The notes below the pieces were generated by a model. That model had not been told where the DNA came from and searched no databases. It saw only the letters and a program-made list of their open reading frames with translations. From Azospirillum sp. RU38E (GTDB lineage: Bacteria; Pseudomonadota; Alphaproteobacteria; Azospirillales; Azospirillaceae), in the NCBI RefSeq assembly GCF_900188385.1, contig NZ_FZOI01000029.1:1-41062 (forward strand): a stretch of DNA of 41,062 nt. Direction: 5' to 3'. Made by a program: the position numbers and the translations under genes. Of this stretch, positions 1-8,558 are shown piece by piece (position 1 is the stretch's first letter; the number at the start of each line of letters is the position of its first letter).

Positions 1-99
1 GACGATCTGGGCGGGGCCGCCGTGTTCCTGGCCAGCCGTGCCGCCGACTATGTCCAGGGCCATATCCTGGCTGTCGATGGCGGCTGGCTGGCGCGTTGA
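1..99 (+). CDS. SDR-family oxidoreductase, C-terminal fragment
   Basis: Only the last 32 codons are present; the gene begins left of the window. The translated end contains A-x-F-L-A-S and then a G-H-I-L-x-V-D-G-G-W ending, the standard C-terminal signature of classical short-chain dehydrogenases/reductases of the FabG/KduD type. These are NAD(P)-dependent cytosolic enzymes, but the substrate cannot be told from this piece. It converges on the polysaccharide exporter ATPase gene, with a GC-only hairpin between the two stop codons. Confidence 0.75.
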   Translation, partial: DDLGGAAVFLASRAADYVQGHILAVDGGWLAR

Positions 100-109
100 T
101 CGATAGACC

Positions 110-132
110 GGCGGGGGGCGGTGCCCCCCGCC
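110..132. terminator. GC-rich hairpin between convergent genes
   Basis: GGCGGGGGGC (110-119), loop GGT, then GCCCCCCGCC (123-132) form a perfect 10-bp stem between the stop of the SDR gene (99) and the stop of the minus-strand ATPase gene (139). There is no long T-run on either side, so a bidirectional terminator role is inferred from position and stem strength. Confidence 0.5.
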
Positions 133-138
133 ACCGCT

Positions 139-888
139 TTACGCTGCCATGGCCCGGTCCAGCATGGCCGGCGTGATGGGGCCATAATCCACCACCTGGC
201 CATGTTCCAGCACGGCCACCTTGTTGCACAACCGCTGGATCAGGTCGCGGCTATGGCTGGCAATCACCATCAGGCTGGACCGGTCGATCAGCTTGTTCAC
301 CCGCACCTCCGCCCGTTCCATGAAATTGGCGTCGCCGGCGGTGATCCATTCATCCAGCAGCAGGATTTCCGGCGACACGGCGGTGGCAACGGAAAACATC
401 AGTCGCAGCAACATGCCTGACGAATAGGTCTTCACCGGCAGATCGAGATATTCGCCCAAGCCGGAAAACTCCCCGATCTCGGCGGCATATTCCTCAATCT
501 CCGCCGCCGTCATGCCCAGCAGCAGGCCGCGCAGGCGCAGATTCTCGTTGCCCGTCGCATCATGATCGATGCCCAGCATCAGATCGAACATGGGGGAGAC
601 GCGACCGCTCACCCGGATGCGCCCGCCCGTCGGCTCATAAATGCCGGCCATGGTGCGCAGGATGGTGCTTTTCCCGGCGCCATTATGGCCGATCAGCCCC
701 ACCCGGTCCCCCTCCCGCAGGTCGAGATTGACATTGCGCAGTGCATCAATATGCACCCGCCCCGACGCGCCGGAGCCGATGCGCCCACCGGTGGTGAGGC
801 TGAGCGCCGTCTTCTTCAGTGACCGCCCATGCAGCCCGAAAATCTGAAAGCGGACGGAAACGTCCTCTAAGGTGATGTGAACGGACAT
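139..888 (-). CDS. polysaccharide export ABC transporter, ATP-binding subunit (Wzt/KpsT type)
   Basis: A 249-residue ATPase that would power export of an undecaprenyl- or lipid-linked polysaccharide across the inner membrane together with the adjacent permease. Visible motifs: Walker A GHNGAGKS (about 67-74), a YSSGM signature (about 155-159) replacing LSGGQ as is usual for Wzt/KpsT/TagH proteins, Walker B ILLLDE (about 175-180), and an ASHSRD switch histidine. The ATG at 888 lies 7 nt after the permease stop; a longer reading to 981 would run into the permease gene and lacks homology-like sequence. The protein ends soon after the nucleotide-binding domain, so the C-terminal carbohydrate-binding domain of long Wzt proteins is absent. 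Export should therefore be of the KpsT/short-Wzt kind. Confidence 0.9.
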   Translation of the reverse strand: MSVHITLEDVSVRFQIFGLHGRSLKKTALSLTTGGRIGSGASGRVHIDALRNVNLDLREGDRVGLIGHNGAGKSTILRTMAGIYEPTGGRIRVSGRVSPMFDLMLGIDHDATGNENLRLRGLLLGMTAAEIEEYAAEIGEFSGLGEYLDLPVKTYSSGMLLRLMFSVATAVSPEILLLDEWITAGDANFMERAEVRVNKLIDRSSLMVIASHSRDLIQRLCNKVAVLEHGQVVDYGPITPAMLDRAMAA

Positions 889-895
889 GATCGCT

Positions 896-1750
896 TCAGA
901 TCCAAAAGGTGACGCGGGGGCGGGAAGCGCGGAAGACCAGCAGGCCCAGCACCAGACCGGCGATGGCGATCCAGCCAACAACGATCCAGTGCATCGGGTC
1001 CACCGTGCCGGTGGTCAGCGGCTGGCGCACGATCTCAACCAGATAATGGAACGGGTTGAAGCGCAGGGCCGGATGGTTGGCATCCAGAAAATTGCCCTTC
1101 CACAGCACCGGGGTGATGAAGAAGGCACCAGTCAGGATGGTCTGGACGATCTGCGCCACATCGCGGAACCGCATACAGACACAGGCCAGCATCAGGCCCC
1201 AGCCATAGCCGCAGACCAGCAGCAACAGCACGGCGGCAATGGCCAGCCCGACACCCTCCAGGGTCACGCCCGTCTCATAAAGCAGGCTGACGCCCACCAC
1301 GATCAACACATGGTGCAGCAGCACCAGGGCGTTACGGGCGATCACCCGGTTGACGAAGACGGTCAGCGGCAGGCGCACCTGCTTCAGATAGCCCTCCGCC
1401 CCCACCAGCGCCATACAACTCTCGCTGATCAGGCTGGTGATCAGCGTCCATGTCACCATGCCGATGGCGACATGGGGCAGATATGCTGGCACATCGATCT
1501 TGAAGATGGCGGCATAGACAATGGCGATGCCGGCGGTAAACGCCGCCATGCTGAGCGTCACCCATAGCGGCCCCAGGATGGAGCCGCGATATTTCTGCCG
1601 GATGTCCGTCCAGGCCAGGGTGAACCAGATCCGCCAGGAGGCCAGCCCGACCGCCATGTCGGCGAAGGCTGCTGCCAGTGTGGCCCGTCCATCAGACGAA
1701 AAGCCCCTATACCAGCCACCGACAGCCGATGACGGTTGTTGCTGCGACAT
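896..1750 (-). CDS. polysaccharide export ABC transporter, permease (Wzm/KpsM type)
   Basis: A 284-residue ABC-2 family membrane protein with about six hydrophobic segments. It carries the typical family start (L-x-x-R-D/T-I-R-Q-K-Y-R-G-S-x-L-G-P-L-W) around residues 45-65 and the F-x-x-P-V-L-W and N-P-x-x-x-x-x-x-x-R motifs near the C-terminus. It would form the inner-membrane channel for a cell-surface polysaccharide. The ATG at 1750 has GGAAG five bases upstream and is preferred; an in-frame GTG at 1768 is an alternative. It is followed after 7 nt by the ATPase gene, forming an operon, and is divergent from cysD. No glycosyltransferase directly joins this operon in the window. Confidence 0.88.
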   Translation of the reverse strand: MSQQQPSSAVGGWYRGFSSDGRATLAAAFADMAVGLASWRIWFTLAWTDIRQKYRGSILGPLWVTLSMAAFTAGIAIVYAAIFKIDVPAYLPHVAIGMVTWTLITSLISESCMALVGAEGYLKQVRLPLTVFVNRVIARNALVLLHHVLIVVGVSLLYETGVTLEGVGLAIAAVLLLLVCGYGWGLMLACVCMRFRDVAQIVQTILTGAFFITPVLWKGNFLDANHPALRFNPFHYLVEIVRQPLTTGTVDPMHWIVVGWIAIAGLVLGLLVFRASRPRVTFWI

Positions 1751-1933
1751 TGTTACTTCCACTCCCACTTTCCTGGCGCCAGGCGCTAGCCCCTTGTTCG
1801 GCCATAACCCGCAAACATCAATCAGGTGCTGCGCTGTGTCTCAATACAACTAATATGTAGAAATTTCGGCCGTATCAGGGCAAGTTTACCGCTGACCCCG
1901 CCGGGTGGGTGTCCATATCAGGTCATGCGTGCC

Positions 1934-2854
1934 ATGTCCCCACATTCTCCCATGACCGGTTTCAGCCATCTGGACTGGCTGGAAGCCGAGAGCATCCACA
2001 TAATGCGGGAGGTCGCGGCGCAGTTCCAGGCCCCGGTGATGCTCTATTCCATCGGCAAGGACAGTGCGGTCATGCTGCATCTGGCCCTGAAGGCGTTTTA
2101 TCCCGCCAAGCCGCCCTTTCCGCTGCTGCATGTGGATACGACCTGGAAATTCCGGGAGATGATCGCCTTCCGCGATGCGCGCGTCCGGGAACTGGGGCTG
2201 GACCTGCTGGTCCATATCAATCCGGAAGGGGTGGCCCAAGGGGTGGGGCCTTTCACCCATGGCTCGGCCGTGCATACGGACGTGATGAAGACCCAGGCCC
2301 TGAAACAGGCCTTGAACCGTTACGGTTTCGATGCTGCCTTCGGTGGTGCGCGCCGGGATGAGGAAAGGTCGCGCGCCAAGGAACGCATCTTCTCCTTCCG
2401 CAATCAGGCCCATGGCTGGGATCCCAAGAATCAGCGGCCGGAACTATGGAACCTGTATAATGGCCGCATCGCCAAGGGGGAGAGCATCCGCGTCTTCCCC
2501 CTGTCCAATTGGACCGAACGGGATGTCTGGGCCTATATCAGGCGGGAGAATATCCCCATCGTTCCGCTCTATTTCGCCAAGCCCCGCCCGGTGGTGGAGC
2601 GTGATGGCGCGTTGATCATGGTGGATGATGCGCGGATGCCGCTGCAGCCGGGGGAGCAGCCGGAAATGCGCTGGGTCCGGTTTCGCACGCTGGGCTGTTA
2701 CCCGCTGACCGGTGCGGTGGAAAGCCGGGCGGACAGCCTGGATGCCATCATTGACGAACTGGCCGACAGCAGCCAGTCGGAGCGCCAGGGCCGGATCATT
2801 GATGCTGACGGTGCCGCCTCCATGGAGCGCAAGAAGCAGGAAGGCTACTTCTGA
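1934..2854 (+). CDS. cysD: sulfate adenylyltransferase subunit 2
   Basis: Small subunit of ATP sulfurylase; with CysN it converts sulfate and ATP to APS in the cytosol. The protein follows the E. coli CysD pattern along its whole length: [12 protein letters not shown] near the N-terminus, PP-loop SIGKDS (about 39-44), FGGARRDEE-x-[26 protein letters not shown], and the C-terminal SERQGR-x-ID plus KKQEGYF. The start is uncertain: ATGs at 1925, 1934 and 1952 are in frame. AGG at 1920-1922 fits 1934 best by spacing, while 1952 gives the usual family length of about 300. It overlaps cysNC by one base (TGATG). NodP is the same enzyme when used for glycan sulfation. Confidence 0.93.
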   Translation: MSPHSPMTGFSHLDWLEAESIHIMREVAAQFQAPVMLYSIGKDSAVMLHLALKAFYPAKPPFPLLHVDTTWKFREMIAFRDARVRELGLDLLVHINPEGVAQGVGPFTHGSAVHTDVMKTQALKQALNRYGFDAAFGGARRDEERSRAKERIFSFRNQAHGWDPKNQRPELWNLYNGRIAKGESIRVFPLSNWTERDVWAYIRRENIPIVPLYFAKPRPVVERDGALIMVDDARMPLQPGEQPEMRWVRFRTLGCYPLTGAVESRADSLDAIIDELADSSQSERQGRIIDADGAASMERKKQEGYF

Positions 2855-4722
2855 TGGATGCGATGTTGGAAGAGCGCGCCGGCATTCCCCTGCGTTTCAT
2901 CACCTGCGGGTCGGTCGATGACGGCAAATCCACCCTGATCGGCCGGTTGCTGCATGATTGCGGTGCCGTACCGGCGGATCAGCTGGAACAGCTGCGCCGG
3001 GACAGTGCCGCCCATGGTACCACCGGTGAAGGCGCGCTGGATTTCGCCCTGCTGGTGGATGGGCTGGCGGCAGAGCGGGAGCAGGGCATCACCATTGACG
3101 TCGCCTACCGCTATTTCAGCACGATCCGGCGCAAATTCATCATCGCCGATACGCCAGGGCATGAGCAATATACCCGTAATATGGCCACCGCTGCCTCCAC
3201 GGCGGATCTGGCCGTGCTGCTGGTGGATGCGCGCAAGGGGTTGTTGCCGCAGACACGGCGCCATGCCGGCATTGCCGCCCTGATGGGCATCCGCCGGATT
3301 GTGCTGGCAATCAACAAGATGGATGCCATTGGCTGGAATCAGATGGCCTTCCAGGTGATTGAGGCGGATTTCCGCGCCTTTGCCGCCGCCCTTGATTTCC
3401 AGTCCATCAGTGCCGTGCCCTTGTCGGCCCGAAACGGCGACAATGTCACCCGCCGGTCGGCGGCGCTGGGATGGTATGGCGGACCGACCCTGCTGGACCT
3501 GCTGGAAAGCTGCCCGGCGGCGACCGGTGACCAGGAAGGGCCGTTGCGCCTGCCGGTGCAATGGGTCAACCGTCCGCATCAGGATTTCCGGGGCTTTGCC
3601 GGCACCATCGCGGCGGGGCGCGTGGTTCCCGGCGATCCGGTGATGGTGCTGCCTTCCTGCCGGCAGAGCCGGGTGGCCCGTATCGTCAGCATGGATGGCG
3701 ACCTTCCCAGCGCACGGGCCGGCCAGGCGGTGACCCTGGTGCTGGCCGACGAGGTGGATGTCAGCCGGGGTGACCTGATTGCCGCCGCCGCCGCCCCGCC
3801 GCCGGTGGCCGACCAGATTTCCGCCCACCTGATCTGGATGCAGGACCGGCCCCTGGTGCCGCACCGCTCCTATCTGCTGCGTCTGGGGGCCGCCTCGGTC
3901 GGGGCGCAGGTGACGGAGCTGGTTCATCGGTTGAATGTGGATGACTGGCGGCCCCAGCTGGGCGGCCAGCTGGGGCTGAACGATGTCGGCTATTGCCATC
4001 TGACGCTGGATCGTCCCATCGGCCTGCTGCCCTATCGCCAATCGCGCACCCTGGGTGGTTTCATTCTGATTGATCGGATCAGCAATGCCACTGTCGCGGC
4101 GGGCATGGTTGATGCGCCCCTGCGGCGGTCAGGTGATGTGCCCTGGCAGAACATGAAGGTGGACAAGGTCGCGCGGGTGGCCAACCGACCGCATCGGCCC
4201 TGTGTGCTGTGGTTCACCGGCCTGTCCGGGGCCGGCAAATCCACCATCGCCGATCTGGTGGAACAGGAACTGCACCGGCGCGGCTGCCAGACCATGGTGC
4301 TGGACGGCGATAACCTGCGCAACGGCCTGTGCCGTGATCTCGGATTCGGTGATGCCCACCGGGCGGAGAATATCCGCCGGGTGGCGGAGGTGGCGCGGCT
4401 GATGACGGATGCCGGGCTGATCGTGCTGGTCAGCCTGATCTCCCCCTTCCGGGAAGACCGGGAACGGGCCCGCGTCATCCTGCCGGCCGGCGAGATGGTG
4501 GAGATATTTGTGGATACCCCTTTGGGTGAGTGCGAACGGCGGGACATCAAAGGCCATTACCGCCGCGCCCGAGCGGGGGAGATCGCCCATTTCACCGGCG
4601 TCGACAGCCCTTATGAAGTGCCGGATAATCCAGAGCTGCACTTGCGCTTCGGGGAGGGCACGCCGGCCGAACAGGCGCTGCGCGTGGTGGATTGGCTGCG
4701 GGAGCAGGGGCTGGTGGAATGA
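2854..4722 (+). CDS. cysNC: bifunctional sulfate adenylyltransferase subunit 1 / adenylylsulfate kinase
   Basis: A 622-residue CysN-CysC fusion (NodQ type). The N-terminal GTPase shows GSVDDGKST (about 19-27), DTPGHEQYTRN (about 98-108) and NKMD (about 154-157), followed by EF-Tu-like beta-barrel domains. From about residue 449 the APS kinase half shows the P-loop GLSGAGKS, DGDNLRNGL and SPFREDRERAR. Together with CysD it turns sulfate into PAPS, the donor for assimilatory reduction or sulfotransferases. Translational coupling to cysD is given by the one-base overlap. No PAPS reductase or siroheme genes lie alongside. The neighbours are instead a polysaccharide exporter and surface genes, so a role in supplying PAPS for glycan sulfation is possible but not shown, because no sulfotransferase is seen in the window. 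Confidence 0.93.
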   Translation: MDAMLEERAGIPLRFITCGSVDDGKSTLIGRLLHDCGAVPADQLEQLRRDSAAHGTTGEGALDFALLVDGLAAEREQGITIDVAYRYFSTIRRKFIIADTPGHEQYTRNMATAASTADLAVLLVDARKGLLPQTRRHAGIAALMGIRRIVLAINKMDAIGWNQMAFQVIEADFRAFAAALDFQSISAVPLSARNGDNVTRRSAALGWYGGPTLLDLLESCPAATGDQEGPLRLPVQWVNRPHQDFRGFAGTIAAGRVVPGDPVMVLPSCRQSRVARIVSMDGDLPSARAGQAVTLVLADEVDVSRGDLIAAAAAPPPVADQISAHLIWMQDRPLVPHRSYLLRLGAASVGAQVTELVHRLNVDDWRPQLGGQLGLNDVGYCHLTLDRPIGLLPYRQSRTLGGFILIDRISNATVAAGMVDAPLRRSGDVPWQNMKVDKVARVANRPHRPCVLWFTGLSGAGKSTIADLVEQELHRRGCQTMVLDGDNLRNGLCRDLGFGDAHRAENIRRVAEVARLMTDAGLIVLVSLISPFREDRERARVILPAGEMVEIFVDTPLGECERRDIKGHYRRARAGEIAHFTGVDSPYEVPDNPELHLRFGEGTPAEQALRVVDWLREQGLVE

Positions 4723-4830
4723 CGCGCCGCAGCGATTTTCTTTGATCCGGATCATCTCTTTGCGTTAGTCATACCCACCCCTGCCGCTCGGTGCGCCAGG
4801 GTGAATGATTGGCGTTTGCGAAGGACAGAC

Positions 4831-7074
4831 ATGTCTCAGGCGGAGCAAGCCCCTGATAGCGAGGGGATTTCCCCAGTGGACCCAACCGTCTCGCACACGA
4901 TGCTGGAGGCGTTGCGTTTCATCGCCCGCCATCATGGGCTGCATCTTTCACGTGAGCAATTGCTGCGCAGCCATGCGACAGGTCCGGAAGAAGTTCGTCC
5001 TTCCATCGTGGTCGCGGCGGCGGAGCACCACGGCCTGAAATGTCGCGTGACGCGCATGCGATTTGAGCAACTGCTCCGTATTGGGCGGGCTGTACCGGCT
5101 TTGCTTCGTCTGCGGGATGGTACGGCCAGGGTTCTCCTGTCCGTAAGTCCGGCCACGCAGCCACCGCTGGTGGTGCTTCGCCACCCTGCAGATGGTGCGA
5201 CGCCAGCGCCCTTTGATGCCATTGGTCTTGCCGAAATTTGGGATGGCGAGGTTATCCTCTTCAAAACTCAGAACGCGACCAGTAATTTGAATGAAAATTT
5301 CAGTGCCAGCTGGTTGTTACGCCAGGTGATGATGGAGAAACGTATTTTCCGCGATGTCGGCATCGCGGCACTTATTCTTTCCTTCTTTGCACTTGTGCCG
5401 CCTTTGTTGTATTTCATCGTGCTTGATCGTGTTCTGGTCCACCAAAGGATGTCCACCTTGTTTGTTCTGGCGGTGGGCATATTTTTTGTTGTCATTTTTG
5501 ATGCGATCTTTGGCTATCTGCGGCGCTGGCTTGTAGCAGAAGGGGCGGCGCGCATCGATGCGCGGATCAGTACCTATGTTTTTGAAAAACTGATTGGTCT
5601 GCCCATCGAAGTGTTCGAACAGCAGCCCACCGGAATGATAGCACATAAGGTCAGTGAGATTTCGCGTATTCGTAATTTTATGACAGGTCAGCTTTTTACT
5701 GTCTGTCTGGATAGTATTACATTGGTCGTAATTTTACCGGCAATGTTCTACCTACATGCGCCATTGACCTTTTTTGTGCTGGGTGTTTCTGCTGTAATGT
5801 TTGCTTGCGTCCTCATTTATATGCCTATCGTCGGTCATGCTTATGGACGGGTTGTGCGGGCAGAACAGCGCCGCGGCTCATTCCTTGTTGAAACCATTCA
5901 TGGCATGCGCACCATCAAGTCTTTGGCCTTGGAGGGGGGTAAGCGTCAAGAATGGGATCAATGCTCTTCGGAGGCCGTGCGGGCGCATCGCGATATGGGG
6001 TTCATCTCCAATCAACCGCAAACGATCCTGCAACCCCTGGAGAAGCTGATCTATTCCGGCACCCTGTTATTGGGTTGTTACCTGGCGCTGACGGCGGAGA
6101 GCGGGAGCGTGCTGATCGGCGGTCTGATCGCGTTCGTAATGTTGGCCAGCCGGGCGACACAACCGATTGTTCAGATCGCAGGTCTGCTTCAGCAGGTGCA
6201 GGAGATGCGCGGTGCGATGAGCCTCGTTGCCTCCCTGGTCAATATTCCGGCGGAGGATACCCGTTCCACCCACGGCCTGCGTCCACGGTTCCAGGGCGGT
6301 ATCACTTTTGATGAGGTGCGCTTCCGTTATTCGGGAGCCAGCACTTATGCCCTGGATAAGGTGAGTTTTGAGATCGCACCGGGCAGTGTCGTCGGCATCA
6401 TGGGACGGTCGGGATCGGGTAAGACCACCATCACCCGCCTGTTGCAGGGGCTGCATCAGGATTATGATGGCTTGATCAAGCTTGAAGGTAATGATTTGAA
6501 GCAGATGGACATTCACCATCTGCGCGCGAACCTGGGCGTGGTATTGCAGGATAATTTCCTGTTCAGCGGAACCATTCGTCAGAACATCGCCGCCGCCAAG
6601 CCCGATGCCACCTTTGATGAAGTGATCGCCGCTGCGCGTTTGGCTGGTGCTGAGGAATTCATTGAACGGCAGCCTGCCGGTTACGATACGTTCCTTTCGG
6701 AAGGCGCTGCCAATCTTTCAGGTGGCCAGCGCCAGCGTTTGGCGATTGCCCGGGCACTGCTGGTTGACCCCTCCATTCTGATTCTGGATGAAGCGACCAG
6801 TGCGCTCGACCCGGATAGCGAAGCCATCGTCAATAATAATTTGCGCCACATAGCGGCTGGCCGCACCATGCTCATCATCTCGCATCGACTGGCATCGCTG
6901 GTGGATTGCGACCAGATCATCGTGATGGAGCGGGGCCGGGTCTACGATATTGGCACGCATGAGGAGTTGCTGGAGCGGTGCAGTATTTATCGTCATCTCT
7001 GGTTCCAGCAAAATCGTCATCAGTCCCCGACAGGAGCGAACAATGAGCGGTCGATCGCTGGTCCTGCGTCCTAA
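4831..7074 (+). CDS. type I secretion ABC transporter/ATPase with C39-like domain (HlyB family)
   Basis: A 747-residue inner-membrane exporter. Residues about 15-145 resemble the C39 peptidase-like domain of HlyB, but no Cys stands at the catalytic position (the helix reads LEALRFIARHHG), so it should bind cargo rather than cleave a leader. A six-helix ABC membrane domain follows (about 160-450). The ATPase has Walker A GRSGSGKT (about 524), LSGGQRQR (about 628), Walker B ILILDEATSALD (about 649) and the ISHRLAS switch. ATG 4831 has AAGGA upstream and is chosen over the GTG at 4801. The gene overlaps the HlyD-like gene by 32 bp. Its base composition falls well below that of its neighbours (the line around 5461-5520 is only about 43% GC). 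Likely cargo is the RTX protein at 13792; no TolC-like channel lies in the window. Confidence 0.92.
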   Translation: MSQAEQAPDSEGISPVDPTVSHTMLEALRFIARHHGLHLSREQLLRSHATGPEEVRPSIVVAAAEHHGLKCRVTRMRFEQLLRIGRAVPALLRLRDGTARVLLSVSPATQPPLVVLRHPADGATPAPFDAIGLAEIWDGEVILFKTQNATSNLNENFSASWLLRQVMMEKRIFRDVGIAALILSFFALVPPLLYFIVLDRVLVHQRMSTLFVLAVGIFFVVIFDAIFGYLRRWLVAEGAARIDARISTYVFEKLIGLPIEVFEQQPTGMIAHKVSEISRIRNFMTGQLFTVCLDSITLVVILPAMFYLHAPLTFFVLGVSAVMFACVLIYMPIVGHAYGRVVRAEQRRGSFLVETIHGMRTIKSLALEGGKRQEWDQCSSEAVRAHRDMGFISNQPQTILQPLEKLIYSGTLLLGCYLALTAESGSVLIGGLIAFVMLASRATQPIVQIAGLLQQVQEMRGAMSLVASLVNIPAEDTRSTHGLRPRFQGGITFDEVRFRYSGASTYALDKVSFEIAPGSVVGIMGRSGSGKTTITRLLQGLHQDYDGLIKLEGNDLKQMDIHHLRANLGVVLQDNFLFSGTIRQNIAAAKPDATFDEVIAAARLAGAEEFIERQPAGYDTFLSEGAANLSGGQRQRLAIARALLVDPSILILDEATSALDPDSEAIVNNNLRHIAAGRTMLIISHRLASLVDCDQIIVMERGRVYDIGTHEELLERCSIYRHLWFQQNRHQSPTGANNERSIAGPAS

Positions 7075-8413
7075 CAGCCGGACTGCTGACGCGGCGGACC
7101 AGGCTATCAACGACTTCCAGTCAGAGATGGCTGAGATTATTGGTGCCCCGTACCCAAGACAGGTGCAGCTGACGGTCCACATCTTGGCAGGCATGGTGTT
7201 GGCATTGGTTGTACTGGCCAACATTATGACGCTGGATATCGTCGTCAGCTCACGCGGGCGCATTATCTCCCGTACGCCGACCATCACCGTTCAGCCCCTT
7301 GAATCCTCGGTGATTCGTGAGGTCTTGGTCCGGCCAGGCCAAACAGTGAAGAAGGGCGATGTGCTGGTGATTCTGGACCCGACATTGACCGGTGCCGACG
7401 TCTCGCAGTTGCAGTCCCGTGTGGAAACCCTGCGTGCCCAGGTCGCTCGGCTGGAGGCTGAGCAGGCGGGCGCTCCCTTCAAAGCTGCTGACCAGGCGAG
7501 CATCTCCTGGTCGACACAATTGGAGATCTGGCGTTCCCGGCAGGCAGAGCGGGAATCGCGTCTGGCGGTTTATGATCAGAAAATCAAGTCCATCCAGGGC
7601 ACCATTCAAAGCAGTTCACGAGACGCGGAATATTATCGTTCCCGATTGGCAGTGAACAGCGAGATTGAAAAGATGCGTTCAGAACTGGCCCGTAAAGAGG
7701 TGGGGAGCCGACTGAACGTGCTGGTTGCTCAAGATAACAAGGCGGAAATTGCCCGTAATCTTTCGAATAGTGAGCAGCAGATCGTTACAGCGCGGCATGA
7801 GCTGCAATCCTTGGGGGCGGAGCGGGAGGCCTATATGCAGGAATGGAACTCCAGTGTTTCCCAGGAATTGGTTTCCCGCCGCACTGAGCTTCAGCAGGTG
7901 GCTGATGAACTGTCCAAGGCGGAATATCGCCGCAATCTGATTGAGCTTCGTGCGGTCAGTGACGCCACCGTTGTCAAGGTGGCGGATATTGGCAATGGCG
8001 CCGTTGTACCGTCGGGCGAAGTGATCGTTTCCTTGGTTCCCAGCAATGCGGAGCTGGAGGTCGAGGCAGACATTGCCGGCACTGACCAGGGTTTCGTGAA
8101 GCCCGGCGACGAAACGAAGATTAAGCTGGACGCCTATCGATTCACCGAATATGGCACGGTGGTTGGACGCGTCCGTTCCGTCAGTGCCGACAGTTTCAAT
8201 CGACTGGATGATGGTACGCCCAGTGGAACCCGCTTCTATAAGTCCCGTATTGAAATTACGGAAATAAAGCTACGGAATGTGCCTAAGGATGTCACATTGC
8301 TGCCGGGTATGCCGCTTCAGGCAGATATTGTGGTCGGTGAGCGCACGATCATGCAATATCTGCTGGGTACGGTGATTAAAAATATCTCTGAGGGTATGCG
8401 GGAGCCCTCATGA
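7043..8413 (+). CDS. type I secretion membrane fusion protein (HlyD family)
   Basis: A 456-residue periplasmic adaptor that links the ABC exporter to an outer-membrane TolC-like channel. One N-terminal transmembrane segment (about residues 33-56, Leu/Val/Ala-rich) is followed by the first lipoyl half (VVSSRGRII...VQPLESSVIREVLVRPGQTVKKGDVL), a long heptad-like coiled coil (about 110-300), and the second lipoyl/barrel half (V-x-P-G-D-E-T-x-I-K-L-D-A-Y-R-F-T-E-Y-G), with the family end LLPGMPLQADI-V-x-GERTIMQYLLG. ATG 7043 has AGGAG six bases upstream and lies inside the end of the ABC gene, so the two are translationally coupled. Transcription probably ends in the hairpin repeat just downstream. 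Confidence 0.92.
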   Translation: MSGRSLVLRPNSRTADAADQAINDFQSEMAEIIGAPYPRQVQLTVHILAGMVLALVVLANIMTLDIVVSSRGRIISRTPTITVQPLESSVIREVLVRPGQTVKKGDVLVILDPTLTGADVSQLQSRVETLRAQVARLEAEQAGAPFKAADQASISWSTQLEIWRSRQAERESRLAVYDQKIKSIQGTIQSSSRDAEYYRSRLAVNSEIEKMRSELARKEVGSRLNVLVAQDNKAEIARNLSNSEQQIVTARHELQSLGAEREAYMQEWNSSVSQELVSRRTELQQVADELSKAEYRRNLIELRAVSDATVVKVADIGNGAVVPSGEVIVSLVPSNAELEVEADIAGTDQGFVKPGDETKIKLDAYRFTEYGTVVGRVRSVSADSFNRLDDGTPSGTRFYKSRIEITEIKLRNVPKDVTLLPGMPLQADIVVGERTIMQYLLGTVIKNISEGMREPS

Positions 8414-8426
8414 TAAAGAACAGAAC

Positions 8427-8530
8427 CTAGAGCGGATCGCGGAAAAGCGGAATCGCTTTGGAGCGTGAATCCGCTCGCTGAACAAGGACTTAGAGCCGGG
8501 TGTATTTCCGTTTAAACGCACCCGGCTCTA
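8427..8530. repeat. 104-bp dispersed hairpin repeat, copy 1
   Basis: This block matches 14919-15022 over all 104 bases with three substitutions. It has two palindromic parts: a left part bounded by AGCGGAT and ATCCGCT, and a right part with arms TAGAGCCGGGTG / CACCCGGCTCTA. Two of the three differences fall in the right-hand stem here, leaving one wobble and one mismatch in it. It sits between the convergent hlyD-like and Sel1 genes, where it may also work as a transcription terminator. No transposase is nearby and no coding capacity is seen, so it looks like a REP/MITE-type intergenic element. Confidence 0.85.
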
Positions 8531-8558
8531 GAGCCAGTATTTTAAAGACTGGGGAGCT

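Noticed and set aside
887-1567. A 226-codon plus-strand open frame
   Set aside because: Antisense to the Wzm-type permease; its product is a Gln/His/Asp-rich shadow.
2845-4041. A 398-codon minus-strand open frame
   Set aside because: Antisense to cysNC, whose GTPase and kinase motifs are intact in the plus-strand frame.
4742-4755. TTGATCCGGATCAT as a third FNR-type box, upstream of the type I secretion genes
   Set aside because: The second half-site has a mismatch (ATCAT), the CC/GG flanks of the other two sites are missing, and much of the match comes from the simple palindrome GATCCGGATC.
4831-5280. An active C39 peptidase domain at the N-terminus of the HlyB-like protein, which would make it a bacteriocin exporter
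   Set aside because: No Cys is found at the catalytic position and the likely cargo is an RTX protein without a double-glycine leader.
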